Shown here one piece after another: positions 59,400 to 64,000 of a DNA stretch of 64,000 bases. The position numbers were made by a program, and so were the translations under genes. The notes beneath the pieces were generated by a model. That model did no database searches, was not told the origin of the DNA, and was given only the letters and a program-made list of their open reading frames with translations. Numbering within the stretch: position 1 is the stretch's first letter; each line of letters begins with the position of its first letter. The stretch is from Anas platyrhynchos (Eukaryota; Chordata; Aves; Anseriformes; Anatidae): assembly GCF_047663525.1 (NCBI RefSeq), contig NC_092588.1:84999501-85063500 (forward strand). Reading direction: 5' to 3'.

Positions 59400-59745
59400 T
59401 TCTTGTAACAGCTATGGCTGATTATTTTCGATCTTTCCTTGAGGACATTTATCAGATAGATAGCTTAATGTCTGTGCCTTATGATTTCTTGACAGCTGGC
59501 CATAAAACCTGATAAATGCTCCTGCCAACAAAGCAACACGTGGGTTCCAAAAAAAAAGTTTGCAAATTCTAATAATGTAGATTATTTGATTGATGCACAG
59601 TATGCAATTTAATTACAAAAATAAATGAGGAAGGGGAAATTTGTCACTTCCCCATTCATTATTCCTTAATTAGACTACAACTAATCAGGGTTCCTGATTG
59701 GCTAAAATAACCTCAGGTATAATTTACTGTACTGCCATTACAGTA
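59400..59745. promoter_or_regulatory. Candidate conserved non-coding element
   Basis: Repeat-free sequence dense in factor-type cores: GATAGATAG, CACGTG (in acacgtgggtt, near 59,537), TTTGATTGATGCA (PBX/HOX-like, near 59,585), ATTTAATTAC, CCTTAATTAG and TGATTGGC. A perfect inverted repeat, aatcagg at 59,683-59,689 and cctgatt at 59,693-59,699, is included. This clustering resembles developmental enhancers. It is the strongest of the candidates to the right of the CpG island, but proof needs alignment to other vertebrates. Confidence 0.38.
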
Positions 59746-59939
59746 GGATAGAAAGGAAAGCATGAATTATGTCTCACTGCCAAAACAACACAGAAGAACA
59801 AGGAAACAAGATGAACCTTAAAATATTGTAAACATTGTTTTGTCTGCAGTCTGTCAGATTACTAATTTATTACAACAAATGAAATACTTGTCTTGTAAAA
59901 TTACAGAGTACATTTTTTTTCAATATGCAGTATTTACGT

Positions 59940-60130
59940 ATACTCTATTTTGGACTACCAGAGTAGATCAATACCGCACCTGATACCAATGAATTCGTTT
60001 TGGTTTTGGCTCATGTGAATGCATTAGCCAGATATAGATTAACATCAAAACATATCAGATGGGCCAAATGCACGGTGATAATAACACAGCACTGAAATCA
60101 TTATGGCTTCATTGTAGAGACTAAATGTGG
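59940..60130. promoter_or_regulatory. Candidate conserved non-coding element (weak)
   Basis: Repeat-free sequence between A/T-rich flanks with retained CpGs (taccgcacc, gaattcgtt, gcacggtga) and TGATACC/TGATAATAAC cores. Texture alone supports it. Confidence 0.25.
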
Positions 60131-63100
60131 AGTACAAAATTTAATTTAGGTTTTCTTTTTTCCTAAGTCAATTATATTTTACCAATCTAGTTGTGCCATG
60201 ATGTCTGCTGAGTGCTTCTGCTACTTGCATTGTTTCTGCTTTAATGCACATATATTATGGAAGAAGTCAGGACAGAAACGGAAAGTAAACTTTCCTTGTT
60301 ATGGACTGTACTTGCCCATGCTTTTCCTCGCAAGTGTCACAAAATGTTTGCTTATATCCTCATGATACATTCATGCATTGGTGAAAAGAGGATATTTATT
60401 GTATGTGGCAGCCTGATAACTATGCAGGCAAACAGAACACGCATGCTGATGGACACAGTCCAGGACACTTAGGTGTAATGATGGGTCCGGGAGGCAGAAC
60501 ATTCTGATTAGTGAAAGCGAGTTCTTCTGTAGAGCTGCCATTGCTTCAAGACATTTTGTATGCCTAGAATGGAGAAAGAGAGAGATGGGAAGGAAGCTGT
60601 CAAAGTAGAGGTTAACACAGTGGTTAAGGAGTATTTCTGGGATGTGAGAAAATAAAATGTGAATCCCTATTTGCCTTGGCTTTAACCCAGCTCTCATTTT
60701 AAGTAACTTTAACTCCGTACTATTACAGCCTAAGTCTCTCCAAGGAAGGTATTTAAATTTTTATAAAAATTTAAAAGGTCGTTGGTATAGAGAGGAATTG
60801 TAAATGGCTCAGTAGTGCAGCTGTAGAATACTTACCCACGCTTGCAAATGCAGGTTGGGTTTCTGTGCCAAATTAGGCCAAGCAGGGACTTTAAACCCCT
60901 TGTTCTCTCTACATTTCAGATGAGTTACCTTCTGCAATATTAGGTGGTCTAAAATTTATCTTTGGGCTCTTTACAGATGATTCGGTATCGTCTCTCGGAG
61001 GTGTGGGAACACTTTTGAACTCTGAAAAAGTATAATGGACAAAAGATACATTTTAACCATCTTCTCATACAACTTTTTAAATTCTAATCCAGAGGAAGTT
61101 TTGGGCTGTATTTATTTCTCAATCTGTTAAGAGTAGACCTGAACTGGTTCAGTAGAAGGGCAGAAAGTGTGAAATATGACTCTATGAAGAAAGATTTGTA
61201 ATATTAAATGTCTCACAATGGGAAAACTCTTGAAGGATATGTCTAAAATCAGAAGTAATTCACTGAAGAGTGCTTATTTCCTTGTAATACATGTACAGTG
61301 GCACACGAGCAGTTTATGCACCCAGTTGAGAGTTTGATCAAGAAACCACAGATTTGTTTTATTTTCTTTATAATTAAGCAGGTACAATGTATAAGACTGA
61401 TTCACATACAGCCACCTTTAGTCCTTAGTGCTTTAAGCGCTGCATAAAATATGGCCAACTCAGTAGTCTATCATCAGGAAATTATCACTGAAAATGGCAG
61501 AAAATTGTGTGCTTGCCTCTGTTTATATCTGCAGCCAGGCTGTTTCTTGTGCTGTTGCTTAGGCAGAGCTTGTCCGTGATGTGCAGGGCATCTTCTTGGT
61601 GTGCATGTGTGTGGTCCCACCATCCTGATGGCGTCCTTATTATCTGCTTTTATTCTTAGCATTTTGATTTGTGTGTGTGTTTTTTCCTTCTTTGCATATA
61701 CTTTTGCATATAATTTGTATTTTTTTTCATCTTTCTGCATCTTCCTCTCATTCAAAAGAGGTTATGTAGCTCAGTAATGTTACTGTATTAGGTTTAAGGA
61801 GCAATCTGCTTCATTCCAAGAAAGCTGGGTCACATCTGCAGCAAACAATAGTTTCCAAACGCATTAGATACTGAGGAAGAAGCCTGAGGCTTTATGGCTT
61901 TATGCTGTGAACACACAGTTCTGGTAGCACAAAAAGAGTGAGAATATTTGCATAGCAATATGCATTTTCCACCTATTTGTACCTTGGTAGATGTTTCCAC
62001 CATTTGTTTGTACCTCTATTTTTACCTCATCACTTTATAGCAATACACATTTGCTGTGTAGAAATGGGGACATGAAGACATCCAATGTGTCTGTAACTTT
62101 GTAATTACCAGAAAATCTTTGTATACTATAGACTGACCTATGAGAAACTTATTTAAAGTAGCAAGGCAAGAACTCCTAGGTATATGTAATCAATATCATA
62201 ATTGGATTACTGCAGACATTTTGCAGTAATTCTAGGATTATTTTTTTTTTTGTGCAAACCCATGTTTTAATTCAGATGACTATTAAAACATTGCATATTA
62301 TGACATCTCCTGAATAAATGCTCAGCAAAGAATTTTTATTATTGTAGAGAAGTAAGACGACATCCTGTGATATAGACTCTTAATATAGTTTTTAAAAGGT
62401 ACAGAATTATTGTTATTCCGTTTGTTCACTTTGGGCACCTCCTATCTGACCTTGACAATGCTTGCAGCAAGTGCTTTTACAAACATATTTTTAAGGAAAA
62501 TTAGTGTTTGAAATTCCCACATGGATTCAGACGTCAGCAATGTAAAACAAACAAACAAACAAAAACCAACAACAAAACAACATCATCAACAACAAAAACA
62601 CTTTATTTTATTCGTTGAAGTATTTAAGTTATTTCTGTCAAACATACAGGTTCTGTACTTAACCTGTTTGATGGTAACTTCAGCATGCTCTCCAGGTACA
62701 GCTCTCCTGACAAACTAAAACAATAGCTTTGCAGGTGATGCCATCTGCCTGCATCCTTTAAAATATGATGTTGACAGAAAGCTGTTAGCATAAGAAAAGT
62801 ATGAACTGTTTCTCTGCCAAGCATATTAGCAGTAAACATACTCCTAATGCTGTGACAACCCGGGCTGTAACTAGGGCTGCAAAGCTGCACAAGGTCTCCT
62901 GTGCCACCCCACCAAGCAGGTGGATTCCAGGGAGGTCTGCAGCCTTCTCAGACAAGTAGTTCTGGACCAATTAGAGCATAGCTAATTAATATTTCTAGTA
63001 AGTTGACCATTTCATTGTTTCTTAGGTTAAGGAAGGCTTTCTATAGGTGAACAAATAAGTGCTGTTTCCTGTATTGCCACATAGGACAGGGAAAGAAGAT

Positions 63101-64000
63101 TTTAACTGGGGAAGGTAGAGAAGGAGAATCTTGTTTTGAACATTTAAAATGTGTATGGAGGCTGCACAGAAGTAAGTTTGCAGATGTAAAATTGCTAATT
63201 AACTGCTTCATCAGATAACTGAATGAAAGTTTCTCTGCAAGGAAAACTCTTTTCTCTGTTTTTCCCTAAATCCTAGTTCTTAGAACTAGGCTTGGTTTTA
63301 TATGGAATATTTTTATATTTTGACCTGTATAATATTTTGTGTGCTTATATAGATACAACCTATGGGTACTACCTTCAAATAAAATGTATTACTCAGAGAA
63401 AGAAGCATCATACCTTTACTGGTGATGTCTTATATATTTTGGAAAATATTTCTAATATATTTTAGACTTACATTGAATTCAATATATTGAGTTAAATGAG
63501 ATGTGTAAAACAGTGTCTAATAGTTCCATCTGGCAACTTAATTACTCTTACTACTTTTCCATATGTTGAAAAGCAGCTTTGGTCCAGCTTCAGTAAAATC
63601 AGAAGAGTTCAGCTGATTAACTTCCTTGTACATACGAGTTTTTCCATAGCAGAGTCCCCATGACACCAAACAAAAATACCTAGTTGATCCAGCTGCCCCT
63701 TACCATGTCTTCATGTACACTGGGTTGTTATGCAAAATGCTGCTCCATAGCCTGAGGTGGAAGCCTGAGCCATGTAAGCCGTTAGAGGTGACAAAGTGCA
63801 GAACAGGGTGGTGAGCCCATATAGATACACACGGTGTCACAGGAAGTACGTGCCTCTGCTCCTGTGGAGGTGTGAGGCAGCCCTTGGCTACAGATGTATA
63901 TACTCCTTGTGTCTAATTCCCTGTACGCCTGCGTACAGGTGACAAAACAGTATTAATCCCTATCAAAATGGGAGGCCCAGGAGAAGAAAGAAAGATATGA
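60131..64000. other. Non-coding stretch to right edge
   Basis: No gene or transposon is recognised. It has an AAAC/AAC-rich stretch at 62,548-62,600. The last 400 bases are somewhat richer in G and C but hold no identifiable exon. Short open frames have no domains. Confidence 0.5.
62548..62600. repeat. (AAAC)n/(AAC)n-rich tract
   Basis: Four to five AAAC units pass into AAC and ATC triplets. Read directly. Confidence 0.8.

Noticed and set aside
1..64000. CRISPR arrays, tRNA, rRNA, LTR elements or endogenous viral genes
   Set aside because: No regularly spaced repeats, cloverleaf-type sequences, long terminal repeats or viral protein motifs were seen. Every reverse transcriptase trace belongs to CR1.

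Overview
This window looks like gene-poor nuclear DNA from a bird. It is AT-rich, has no dense coding, and carries many simple repeats. Every transposon I can identify is a CR1-type LINE (chicken repeat 1), the dominant avian LINE. CR1 copies are recognised by their reverse transcriptase and endonuclease peptides and by the 3' end that runs through a 'gag-gtctcttccaacct'-like block into short ATTCTRTG repeats. I saw no L1, Alu or LTR retrovirus structure, no tRNA or rRNA gene, and no bacterial-type operon. The exact species cannot be named; a galloanserine bird is a guess from the CR1 content.

Layout: 1-7.8 kb is AT-rich non-coding DNA with one very old CR1 scrap near 4.9 kb. From 7.8 to 11.06 kb lies a nearly full-length, 5'-truncated plus-strand CR1. 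It keeps the end of ORF1 and all of ORF2 (endonuclease, reverse transcriptase, C-terminal region), broken by about five frameshifts. Between 13.4 and 18.1 kb are three truncated CR1 copies from older subfamilies, two of them lying 5' end to 5' end. From 18.1 to 39.9 kb is a long stretch without genes, including two segments (31.2-31.7 and 32.0-32.4 kb) whose texture resembles conserved non-coding elements. Young CR1 3' pieces follow at 40.0 and 49.5 kb, and older fragments at 41.2, 43.3 and 48.3 kb.

The only plausible cellular gene feature is a CpG island at about 44.70-45.51 kb. It has an Sp1-like box, a reverse CCAAT box and a CTG-rich run. Its only plus-strand ATG before a good splice donor opens a leucine-rich signal-peptide-like sequence, split in phase 1 at 45,184/45,185. 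I read this as the promoter and first exon of a plus-strand gene whose remaining exons lie outside the window. The 18.5 kb to the right would then be intron 1. I cannot name the gene.

Nothing in the window amounts to a new defence, mobile or enzymatic system. The points most worth checking are the CpG-island exon, the candidate conserved non-coding segments, the homopolymer-associated frameshifts in the long CR1, an A-tailed internal CR1 fragment, and several perfect inverted repeats.
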